Shown: positions 39,731 to 49,705 of the stretch, piece by piece
Layout: each line of letters begins with the position of its first letter
Position numbering within the stretch: the first letter of the stretch is position 1
Source: Membranipora membranacea
Lineage: Eukaryota > Bryozoa > Gymnolaemata > Cheilostomatida > Membraniporidae
NCBI GenBank assembly: GCA_914767715.1
Contig: OU612065.1
Coordinates: forward strand, 23,126,001-23,190,000
Direction of reading: 5' to 3'
Length of the DNA stretch: 64,000 nucleotides
Notes under the pieces: model-generated
What the model saw: only the letters and a program-made list of their open reading frames with translations
What the model was told of the DNA's origin: nothing
The model's database searches: none
Translations under genes and position numbers: made by a program

Positions 39731-42700
39731 CCCCATAAACGGATAAAAATATTTATATATGCTTATGATGTTGCTCGACTTCTATATGGATACGTTCGGC
39801 CACTTGTGTGTAAGCAAATATTTTATGACTTACTATATTATTTTCAGTCAGCACTATATCAGAACTGATTATAGACTTTAACCCAATCAACAGTGAGCAG
39901 GCTGAGGATGCTATGATCGAGATGCTGGAGACCAACCATCACCTGGAAACTCTGTCATGTACCCTCTGCAGCTTTAACCAAACTTTCTGTGAGTTCAGTA
40001 CAATAGGCTATACTTTTTTAACTTTTACCACAGAGACCTGATTTTTTATGGTTTTGTTTTTACCAATGGCAATGTCTACAACGAATTACACTGCTTGTTT
40101 GTCAGTGACTGTAATAAATCCGTTCGCCCAGTCGAGGATCTTGCTCCTTAGCTCAGCACAGTGAACAAAGGTTGCGGAGCTCGAATTGTTGTTGCCCATA
40201 TTTTGATCCTTGTTTCTGTCTTTTGTTGTGCAAACTCCACAATGATTTTAGTGTTATGATTTTAGCTGCTTTAAGGTGTGGGTGACAAACCCAATCAAAC
40301 TGGTGTCAGTTTGTTAGGATGCTACCTGGGAATCACCAATTGTGTCAAAAAATTAAAGCACGTGAGGTTGATAATCATGTTAATAATTGAGTGCAAGCCA
40401 GGGGGCCGTCGGACTGGGTGGGCAAAGTCTGTGGGGCTCAGACTAGTGCAAGCATGTCTTGACAAGACTTCTTGGTAAAGGGAACAACCACCCCCCATAC
40501 CTCACCCAACAAAGCTTGTCGAGGTAGGCACACTCCAGCCTAGCTCACGGAGGCAATGATATGGGGCGGTCAAAGTACATGAAATGAGAATGAGCTGCCA
40601 TTTCTTTTGCAGTGAGAAAAAGACTTCTTCCAGCCGTAGGAAATTTACCTCGTCTTTCTAAGCTTTACCTAGCTGAAAACAGAATTGGTATGGTTTTATA
40701 AACACTCTGCTCTATGTGTACATGTATATTTTTTGCGATCAAATAGATCATCACATCCGTCGCATGTTGGCAGTAATTTGGAAATATTCTGTCAACCACC
40801 ACCATATCTGAGCAAAGCAAATTTGCACTTTGAGGTTCTCTTTTGATTTTGAAATTTGATAAAAGGTTTGCAGCCATACTTCAACAGCTTTACACAGCGG
40901 GTCAAAGTGAAGCCAAATTAACCTAATGGCACACTGGTACCCTTATATTTTTTCTAGTTGAGCATTGCACTTGACTGTGTGAATGTTCGACCCGGTTTTT
41001 TACCTCTCACCTTTTTACCTATCACATCCGTCGCATTTTGGCAGTAATTTGGAATTATTCTGTCAACCACCACCATATCTGAGCAAAACAAATTTGCACT
41101 TTGAGGTTCTCTTTTGATTTTGAAATTTGATAAAAGGTTTGCAGCCATACTTCAACAGCTTTACACAGCGGGCCAAAGTGAAGCCAAATTAACCTAATGG
41201 CGCACTGGTACCCTTATATTTTTTCTAGTTGAGCATTGCACTTGACTGTGTGAATGTTCGACTCGGTTTTTTACCTCTCACCAGCTCAAGTATGATTGAC
41301 CCCAGAGCGTGATCATTATAAGGGACTTTGTATACCATCAGTGTACCTTTTTTGCCTATGATAAGAACCCTGCTGAAACAAATTGTTCAAAGTTCCTAGT
41401 GGAAGGTAGCCGAATAATGAAATTTAGCTATAAATGGATTGATTGATGAAATCATGTCACCACATTGAGGCAATGTTAGTCACTGTCCAGCAATGTCCTC
41501 TTATCTTCTATCTGGATAGCTGGTATTCACTTTTGATTTACATCTCCGACTGGAGGGCTTGAAACTGTCAATCTGGTGATTGAGAATGCTTCTTGTCCTC
41601 GTGAGAGCAAGGAGTGACAGCGGAAATCCCTGTTACTCCTTGGTGAGAGTGTGACATTGTGAAATTAAAGCCCTTGCCAAATTTTAATTTAAACTTATCC
41701 TCACTCGTCATTACAACTACATTGCTGCTGCCACAAGATTGCGTTGGCGTGACTTTTGACTCATATATTTTAATTGACACCTTGGCTCATTCAGTCAATG
41801 TTCTGTGTTGATGCCCGCAGCGAGTTCAATATGAGAGATTTGATTGCATAACGATGTTCAAATCTTTTTAGATCTCTCTATCTACCTAACAGCATATACT
41901 GTACATGTTCCTGCTGCTATTCCCCCCCCCCCCCCCGAGTTGTAATCCTTTACCATCATATATACTTTTATTTTCAATCTACATTTATCTTTTTGAATGT
42001 TAATCATACAGCGACATTTGATTTATCTTAGGTGATATAGAAGAACTCAAAGAATTATTGGAAAAGTTACTAACCACTAGGAGTTATCTAAACTATCTAG
42101 ACCTCAGGTAATATATAAATGGAAGGTCCTGGTACCAGAAGTGAATGATATCGGGCCAAATATCATAAATATATTGATGTGATATATAAATTATCACAGC
42201 AGAACTTCCCCAGTCTATAAATTCAAAGAATTAATAATTTATAGAGAATTGAAAGTTACCAAAATCTAGATGTCAGAATCAACTCCCGCCCTTTTTTATT
42301 GCAATTCTCTAACTATTTTGATGCAATGACATAATAGTCGTTAGCTTAGGATCATTAAGAGTCCCATTATCCGACGGAGATATTTTTACCATCTATTAAT
42401 TGATCAATTACAAAACCAGTAACCAGGGAGCATTGTGGATCACAATGGTTGCCTAGGAAATGATTCCAGAGCTCCATATTCCTTGTAATGATGTGATATC
42501 ATAAAATATGGCCACAATTGATGGCATTCTATATTTATGGCAATTTTCATGAGTTAAAAAATGTACAGAATAGCCACTATAAATTATTGTATATGCGTTA
42601 CTAGATTTGTGAAGATATAAATACCCTTCCCAAAGCTTTCAGTGGAAATTCTTATGAATATATATTTAGCCAAGTTGGCCCAACAGGTTGTTTTTTATTT

Positions 42701-43271
42701 GACACCTCCACGGATCATTACCATCTTATGTATAAACTGGTGATGTGTTAGTAACGGGGAGGGTCTCTCAATTAGAATGAGCGATGCTTTTCATTGCAAA
42801 TTTTCTTATTATCACTCGCTCAAAATTATTGCTTATTTGGTCTTTCAGTTAGACTAATTTGCTCCAAATTGTTTCTCAGAATATTTATAGTTCCATCAAT
42901 GGGTGGGCGATTTGGGAACGATGCCCTTAGCAGGTCACACTGAGCAATCAGATAGTGATTTTGGCTCTTTATCATTGAAACTGCCCCTGTATACCAATCT
43001 TGATATGTCCCTCATATTTTGTAGTTCCAACTTCTTATCCGGTGCTTTCCTGTCAGAAACTGCAGACTCGCTCATAAATCTAAGAGGAGAGAACCAACTA
43101 CTTTTTAAAGGATTGAATCTCAGTTTTAACTTGGATCGCGGTCACGGGGACGTTGAGCAGAGCAAGGCTATCCGAGCTAAGTATCGAAGGTTATGCCAGC
43201 ATTTTTTCTGTATGATATTATACGAAGATCCAGCGGAACCAGCACGACACGAACACATGGCTCAGATGTAG
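34047..43271 (+). CDS. LRRC41: LRRC41-like BC-box leucine-rich repeat protein, frameshifted
   Basis: Fourteen exons: 34047-34143, 34278-34367, 34643-34846, 34953-35027, 35433-35563, 35789-36028, 36365-36662, 37048-37186, 37705-37790, 38115-38294, 39848-39988, 40613-40687, 42033-42107, 43025-43271; about 692 residues. The N-terminus has a BC box SLEEICMNYV (residues 10-19, Elongin C contact pattern SLxxxCxxxV) followed by a CUL5-box-like LPQP (34-37), as in LRRC41/MUF1, a substrate receptor of CUL5-Elongin B/C ubiquitin ligases. LRRs follow (LDLSFSSLNHPKCIP, LRLLNINCCKLPDGE, LSKLYLAENRIGD). The last exon matches the LRRC41 C-terminus (AIRAKYRRLC). Exon 13 is 75 bases where phases need 76: it starts in frame as DIEELKELL, then reads a stop at 42071-42073, while the +1 frame continues EKLLTTRSYLNYLDL into exon 14. 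Every other junction closes. This is a one-base deletion in the allele or an assembly error. Confidence 0.8.
39703..39730. repeat. (TA)n microsatellite
   Basis: About fourteen TA units in LRRC41 intron 10, ending roughly 118 bases before the exon 11 acceptor. Likely length-polymorphic. Confidence 0.9.
40750..41282. repeat. 271-bp tandem duplication in LRRC41 intron 12
   Basis: The block starting TCACATCCGTCGCATGTTGG at 40751 recurs at 41022 with the same spacing throughout (for example GAATGTTCGA at 40981 and 41252), so the period is 271 bases. The copies differ at only a handful of positions, so the duplication is recent. The open frames that look alike in both copies are products of this repeat, not genes. 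Confidence 0.9.
41922..41936. repeat. Poly(C) tract, 15 bases
   Basis: Uninterrupted C run in LRRC41 intron 12, about 95 bases before exon 13. Confidence 0.9.
42759..42951. repeat. Dispersed repeat, copy B (LRRC41 intron 13)
   Basis: Same orientation and order of blocks as copy A at 9514-9712, with substitutions and short gaps. It ends about 75 bases before the last LRRC41 exon; the apparent ATG open frame starting at 42903 begins inside it. Confidence 0.6.
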
Positions 43272-46200
43272 ACTATGGTGGTGCATATAAGCTCAATGAC
43301 CTGTGCGATGATACCATACTATGTACACATACATATATACATATACATTTGACATCAATAGAGACCTTTCAAACATTTCCTTAACTTGTTTCCAGTCATA
43401 ACCCTGTACACATCCAAACAGTGAAAGTTGATTGAGTCTGTTTGGTAATGTTCCACTTTATGTTAAGTATTTCACTCTGTACATTTCAATTTGCTCAATG
43501 CTATAAGGTTTCTTTCAGCAGCTTTGCTTCAGAATCATGGTGTTACCTCCAAGATCAATACGTTACCCACACGTAGGTTCAAGAAATTGGTTTGTTATTG
43601 AAAGGTGTTCCATGACAAACACTTGTGTGACACATTTCAGCATGGTGTGAGACATAATCTTATTTTCATGAGTACCAGCCCAAACAGCTAAATACGATCC
43701 ATCAAAGAACAGTTTGAAGTTGTCTTCCCATTGCACTCAAAATTGTAAAAACTCTCCACGTCTACATCTCATCTTTCAAAAAGATCTCTTGTTGTATTAT
43801 AGTTATGGATCTTTCTCACTTTGGGCCGTCATGGTAATTTGATTTTTACTTGATGTGATTATTTCATTGACCCCCCTCCCCGCCAAGTATAAGTGAATTG
43901 TTTGTGTTGTAGATATTCCGCCATGATGCTAGTTGCGCGTTTTTGTGAAGTTGACGTTGATGGAAGCGTTTGTGGGCGGATATATACATGTAGTTTGAAC
44001 ATTGCTCAATGTTGTGTTTACAGTTTTTTATCGCCCGACTATTTTTGTGGACGATTGCATAAAACCGCTGTAGGAAAGGGCCAACGCAGTTGAAATTTTT
44101 TGCCACCTAACCTACGGTGTGAAATGGTAGTAAACTGTGTGTAAAAACCACATGGTAGCATAGTTTTGTCATATTTACGTTTGAATACACCAAACACGTT
44201 AAACACAGAACATCTGGTTTAGATATCACGTATATACAGTAATGATATGTGTCAAAATGGCAGTTGACCAAATTTTTGATAAAAGAGTTGATACAGATGC
44301 TTAGTTTATCTGTAGACCTTTAGTTTTCCACGCTTTTTCATCAAACTACACATAACAGGCTAACACAAAGCATTTCCTGCGTAGGAGTTCATATTGTCTT
44401 TATGTTGCCATGGAGGAAAGATTCTAAATCTTGTCACTCGCGCCTCTTCAAAACAAAATTATTCAGTCACTTAACTTATAGGTCTTATTCCATCCCTGAA
44501 ACAAAGAGTCGGGAAGTACAGCCAGGGTATCTATAATCAAGTGGAAACTGTGGTGTTTCTGAATTAATTTTAATGCAATTTTCACTTCATCACATGCTTT
44601 ATCACGCCAATAAGCATATGACTTTCTGCCAAGGCACCCTGAAATTGCTGATCTCTCTTCAAAGCCATCATGAGACATGCGATGTAACTTAGTGATTGGC
44701 TGACGGCTTATCAGTGTCGGTTATGGCTGCCCATCACGCCTGACAGGAAAGGCCAGAGTCAGATTTGGCGTGATTTGCAATTCATGAGTCATAACGAGGA
44801 GGTTTTTGTACATGTAAATATCTATATTATATAATGTACAACCATATAATTAAGCGTACTCGGAGTAGAGAGTAGTAAAAGGGCATTTGAAGTTTAGGAT
44901 AAGTGCCGCGCTCAGCGATGGTTGGTATAATTCTTCCTGAAAAGTTTATTAAGTCTTCAACCAACTTGGTAAAGCAGCAGTTTACACCAAATTTCTAGCT
45001 GATTAATTTAAACAATTAGCATATACCTAGCCCACTTGGAAGTTGAAACCAAAAGCAAAACAAAGAAAACGTGTTGAGCGAACTCAAATATATCGTTCCT
45101 ATATATATTTAGCATATAGAACTGATGAATCGTTTGAAAATGCTGAAATGTAGCAAAATCTTCATTGTGACAGACTTGGTATGTGGTCATAGAGGCTGCT
45201 CTTTTTCATGTCAGTGGCATAGTCCTGTTTTATATAGTATAGGACAGTTAGACTTGTTACTCCTTGGTTAAACTGAGTGTGACCAAGGAGTCTCCAACTC
45301 CTTGGTGTGACATAATGTCACTTACTGACTTCTTCCTCATCGCGCTGCATGATTTATATTTCATAAAAGAGAAGCAAACGTTTCATATGTAACCTTCTGA
45401 CATGACTTAACAAAAATGGAGCTTTCGATTACGTCTAAGAACTTTTTGAGTATAATGGTACCATATGGTTCTTATCAAATAAAAACCGTAATGGTGTAAG
45501 AACTTCATGCACTTAGAGTGATTTATCTCAATTTAAGTTATATCTGTGAAAATGTCAAAAAAATGTCATAATAGAAGAACTCGGTTATATGGTGATATAT
45601 TATAGTATGTGGCCAAGAAAAGAGGAACCAAAAAATCCTAGTTTCCTAGTTTTGTCCTTGTACTATATAGTATTCCCTCTGGAAACTGGAAGATTTATAT
45701 TTGGGAAAACAAATGATGGTCTCTTAACAAATACAGGGTCCCTGTTATTATACATTTTATATATTAGCAAACAATATCATCTGGTAGGACGTTTTCAATG
45801 TTGAGCCACCGAAATGAGAGCAGATGTTGGTTGGACCAAGATTGATTGAATTTATATTCAGTTCACCATCAGCCTATCAAGATCCAAGCCCAAGGTTTCA
45901 CTCCTCTTCTGGCTTTTTATTTTCACTGTAATAATTCAGTACTAAGAGAATCAATTATAGCCAGAGCGACAGAGGAACACATGTAATTTAGAGGCGTGTG
46001 GTGGGTCTTTTCTTTCACAATTCTTTAAAGTCCTGCCAAATATTTTTATGGCATATATTAAAAGGATTAAGAAGCATAAAGTGGAACAGTAACCTCAATT
46101 AATTCAAAACCAGAGGTATAGTGTGTTACCATGTCACCAGCTACCATAGATCAGCTTATTACGAAATGCCATGGTTCTATGTAACTTACGTCAATTGTGG

Positions 46201-46922
46201 AATGACAACACAAGCATGTAACTAAGCAAATCAGCAGAGTATAGGATCACACTGCCTATTTTGGTACGGTACCATTAGCATGCGCTTTCACTTTTAAACT
46301 TTTAATTTGAAGGCAGTTTCCTCGTCATTAAGACTAAATTCTAATTATGAGATGAAATTCTAGCGTTATTTATTCAAGGGTAAAACTTGAATACCTGACA
46401 TCAGTCATTGATATGCTGTTTTGACCAAAGTTGTTGAGGTGAAAGAAATAGGCCTATCAATACACATGTAACCATGCTCTTCAAAGTACACAACTTACTG
46501 AATAACTTACTGTGTAGAGTAAATAAATAGACATTCTTATATCATGGACAAATCAAGGAAATATTTCAATCCACCGCAGATAGTTAAAATTTACAACTGT
46601 CACATTTTTGCTGTAAATCAGACTGACTAGCACAGGCACTTGTGCCAGTGATTTCACAATCCTACATAATAACAGTTTTATAATTTGGATAAGCAATGCA
46701 CCCAAATTCAAAACACATCATCACATGATGGTACTACTACTGTATCGTTTATAATTCAATAACAACTTATCTAGTGAATCACCAGTTTGGTATTTTCTTT
46801 GTACCCGCCAATATAAAGAAATTTCGACATTTGGGAGTTGTCCAACTTGACCAGTATAGTCCATCATCTCAACTTGACCATTGTCTATTATCTCAACTTG
46901 TCCAAAGTTCAATTTTCATTAT

Positions 46923-46928
46923 TTTATT
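46923..46928 (-). terminator. Possible JUN polyadenylation signal
   Basis: AATAAA on the reverse strand about 380 bases after the JUN stop. No closer canonical hexamer with better context was noticed. Confidence 0.35.
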
Positions 46929-47201
46929 CTCAAAAAAGTATAGTTATGTATACTTAATTTACATCTGTTACAAAAATATATGGCTACAAGCCGAGCACGT
47001 AACAATACATGCAATGTCAAATGCTTTGTCCGACTTTACAAAATATAGACAAAATTCCATAGATATATAAGGAGGTTGAGGAAAAAGCTCAAAAATAGAT
47101 AGAATGTATGATTGTTGGATTGCTTCAAAGTATGCATGTCGCTGCATATAGAAATGGCAAAAGTGGAATCTTAACAAGAATTTACATCACCGAGAGCACC
47201 A

Positions 47202-47224
47202 TAAATTCACAATAAATAAATACA
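47202..47224 (-). promoter_or_regulatory. AU-rich element in JUN 3' UTR
   Basis: The reverse strand reads TGTATTTATTTATTGTGAATTT, with overlapping ATTTA pentamers about 80 bases after the stop codon. AU-rich elements of this kind destabilise immediate-early mRNAs such as JUN and FOS in vertebrates; the role here is inferred. Confidence 0.6.
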
Positions 47225-47302
47225 TGTACGCCATAATTGTGATCCATCACATTTAAAAATAAAAGAGACATGCAAAGAAAAAGAATAGGGATAGGCGATT
47301 GA

Positions 47303-48574
47303 TTAGTATGCTTGCATTCTCATTTCAGGCATCATTATTTGGCACCCAGAATTTATATGCTCCATAATTTTCTGTTTGAGGATTACTACTTCATTGTTCA
47401 GAGCATGGGCGCTTTGCTGTAGCTCGTTATTGCGGGTTTTGAGATCTGATACTTTGTCCTCGAGGCGGTTGATTCTTTCTAACTTCCTCGTTCTGCACTT
47501 TCGGGCTGCGATCCTGTTGCGAGCTCGTTTGCGCTCAAGTTTGATTTTTTCTTGTTCTTCCAGATCTACTGGGATACTGTCCAATCTATTAATATTTTCT
47601 ACTCTGTCAAGATCATCATCATCGTCATCATCATCGTCGCTGGCACCTAGCGGGCTGTCTGTGATTCGGCTGCTGGCGCCGCTCGGGCTGTGAGGTACCT
47701 GGTGATCAGCTGAGAATGTTGAGGTTGATGGCTCTGCTTTGACATTGACAGATCGGTAAGCTGATGAGGCTCCCTGCTGCATGGCTGGATGTTGAGGTAA
47801 ATGTGGCATAGCTTGTTGGGCTAATCCTGAGGGAGCGAACGGAGGATGCCTTCGAGATACTGTTGGGTTCATCATCATATTGTTAGAATTTTGGTTCATG
47901 CTGTTATAGCCTGATGTGAATGTTGGCTGCGAGGAAGACATGGGCATAAGCTGACTGTATGTGCTGGCGATGGGCTTATTCATCTGCATCATGGCTTGTC
48001 CCTGCTGCTGATTGTTATTTTGCATGGATGTCGGTGGATTTGCTCCAGGATTATTTGGCATGCCTGAAATAAAATAACGGTACAATAAGTTTTCTGAATA
48101 AAAACAGTTATTTCCTTTTACGCAACCTAATGTATTTTGTTTTCATGGGTGGATTGCATTGAACGTACCATAACAAGTCAAGGAACTCATGTTTACTTCA
48201 GTTGTTATTCTCATAAATTTGACCATTTAAAAATACCAGTTACAGTCGAAAACAAGTTGGAAATCAAGTTCATATGAGGTGAAAGGATAATTACCTGGTT
48301 GTTGATGAAGTTCAGCCAAAGCCTCGACAAATCCTCGGGCATATGCTTCTTGTTCGTCGGTAACGTATTTTGGATATATGAACTGTGATGGAGTTGGAGT
48401 AGTTCCAACCATTCCGTTATGAGATATAAGTTTCTCTAGCTCCGGAGAAGCGAGCTGTAGCATATTAGAAAACTTCTGTTGTTTAGTTTTGTCTGTGCCA
48501 AAGTCCAATTGCATTGTCTTCTTCATGTGATGAGTTTTGTCACTGTCGTTATCTTGATACAAGCTCATTTCCAT
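47303..48574 (-). CDS. JUN: AP-1 transcription factor Jun
   Basis: Exon 1 (48574-48295) and exon 2 (48063-47303) join in phase 1 to encode 346 residues. The start MEMSLYQDN aligns with the METTFYDD region of human JUN; the frame is open further upstream, but this is the first in-frame ATG. A delta-like JNK-docking segment (KKTMQLDFG) is followed by [10 protein letters not shown] with Ser43-Pro (JUN Ser73 equivalent) and TTPTPSQF (Thr91/Thr93 equivalents). The site equivalent to JUN Ser63-Pro is absent. [20 protein letters not shown] is highly conserved. A Gln/Met/Asn-rich middle and a run of nine Asp precede the bZIP domain: basic region from residue 268 with [13 protein letters not shown], leucine zipper, then HINSGCQIM. 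Jun pairs with Fos or ATF proteins on AP-1 and CRE sites to drive stress and growth responses. One intron is present, whereas vertebrate JUN has none. Confidence 0.97.
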
Positions 48575-48794
48575 CTTACTGCTCTGACTACCAAACACAG
48601 AATTGTGATGTTCAGTGGATATCCCCTGTTTATGAATCAGTTTAGAAGCCTGCTGCTCTACGTAATCGCTATGACTAGTTGTCGTACAATATGACTCATT
48701 CTGGGTTGTAGTATATTTTATATCTCCAGCGGCAATCACATGTTCTGACTAACATTTCTAAAAATAGAAGATTAAGTCACTGTTCAGTGATGTG

Positions 48795-48877
48795 ATTGGC
48801 TATTGCTATTGGTTACTGGGAGGAGCTTGAACAATAGGCGGTGCTTAGCCTACGTCATAACAACAATCCATATTTGG
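48795..48877 (-). promoter_or_regulatory. JUN promoter: CArG box, CRE-like site, CCAAT boxes
   Basis: A CArG box CCAAATATGG (reverse strand, 48868-48877) matches CC(A/T)6GG, the serum response factor site. A CRE-like TGACGTAG lies at 48850-48857 (reverse strand), and CCAAT boxes lie at 48795-48799 and 48808-48812. The order CArG, CRE-like, CCAAT toward the gene resembles immediate-early gene promoters, with the JUN autoregulatory TRE/CRE-like site as the known vertebrate counterpart. Confidence 0.7.
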
Positions 48878-49075
48878 AGGGATTTCCCCTATTTGCTTCC
48901 GATCAAAGTGAAACTAGGACTTAGCACATGGTTCCTTATAGCATGAACTTCCTCATTCGAGTGTATACTCATGAGTATTCAAATGTGCGCAAATTTGCAT
49001 TTCAGCTGACAATCAATGTCTAAACTTCAGTGTACTGAAGTAATCAACAATATTTGGCAATGGGACATTACCCCC

Positions 49076-49209
49076 TCCCTCTGTTGCTTGAGTTGGGAAG
49101 GGATGGTTCAAGGAGTAAAATGGATGGGTGTTAGTGAATGGTTGTTCAGGAGGAGTAAAATGGATGGTTGATATTGAGTGGTTGGTACATTGACCAAGCA
49201 ACAGAGGGA
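49076..49209. repeat. 134-bp element with 15-bp inverted ends and internal duplication
   Basis: TCCCTCTGTTGCTTG at 49076-49090 is perfectly inverted as CAAGCAACAGAGGGA at 49195-49209. Inside, a block containing GGAGTAAAATGGATGG occurs twice about 45 bases apart. This is consistent with a small transposon-like insertion between JUN and MSH5. Confidence 0.6.
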
Positions 49210-49705
49210 ATTATGGATGCTACAATTTAAGATTAAGATGCCAAGCCACTGCCAAGACACCACAGAGAATATACCCCGAGCACAATCTAGAGCGATCAGT
49301 CAAAACTTCCTGTGCATTTTGAGTGCTTATTTATGAGATTGTGGAGAACTCCTCAATCAGACCTTGATTATGATAGGAAGACCCAGAATTTCCCTTGATG
49401 AAAACATGTGTCACTCCATCCCAGTTGCCACACACTCACTTTCTCCCTCACATGGGTGCAAGCTGTGATAGAATGATGTATGTATGAATGGTATGCTCAT
49501 TTCTCCATGTGGTGTCTGAACACCATAGATATTTATCTGTTAGCCGAGTTTAAATTTATATCTCCTAACAGTATTGGTGGTGTGTGCTGTGCCCTAACAT
49601 ATCTCATTGTGTGAATTCCCTAACGGACGAAATTTTGTGGGGGAGGGGGGGGCTTGGCATTGTGGAATTTAAATTTGTATTGATTTTACATTGTCCGTTA
49701 CACAG

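Larger units (their letters stand above)
43272..47302. other. Convergent intergenic region between LRRC41 and JUN
   Basis: Four kilobases without a supportable exon. The left end carries the LRRC41 3' UTR and the right end the JUN 3' UTR. Open frames (for example 45589-45804 and 46774-47070) are AT-rich, lack splice or family context and overlap frames on the other strand. Confidence 0.5.

Noticed and set aside
40665-41148. Two similar reverse-strand frames beginning MAANLLSNFKIKREP
   Set aside because: They are the same intronic DNA duplicated in tandem (period 271), not paralogous small genes.
47376-47693. 105-codon Ser/Arg-rich frame antisense to JUN
   Set aside because: Mirror of the acidic and basic JUN coding sequence; the poly-Ser run is the complement of the poly-Asp codons.
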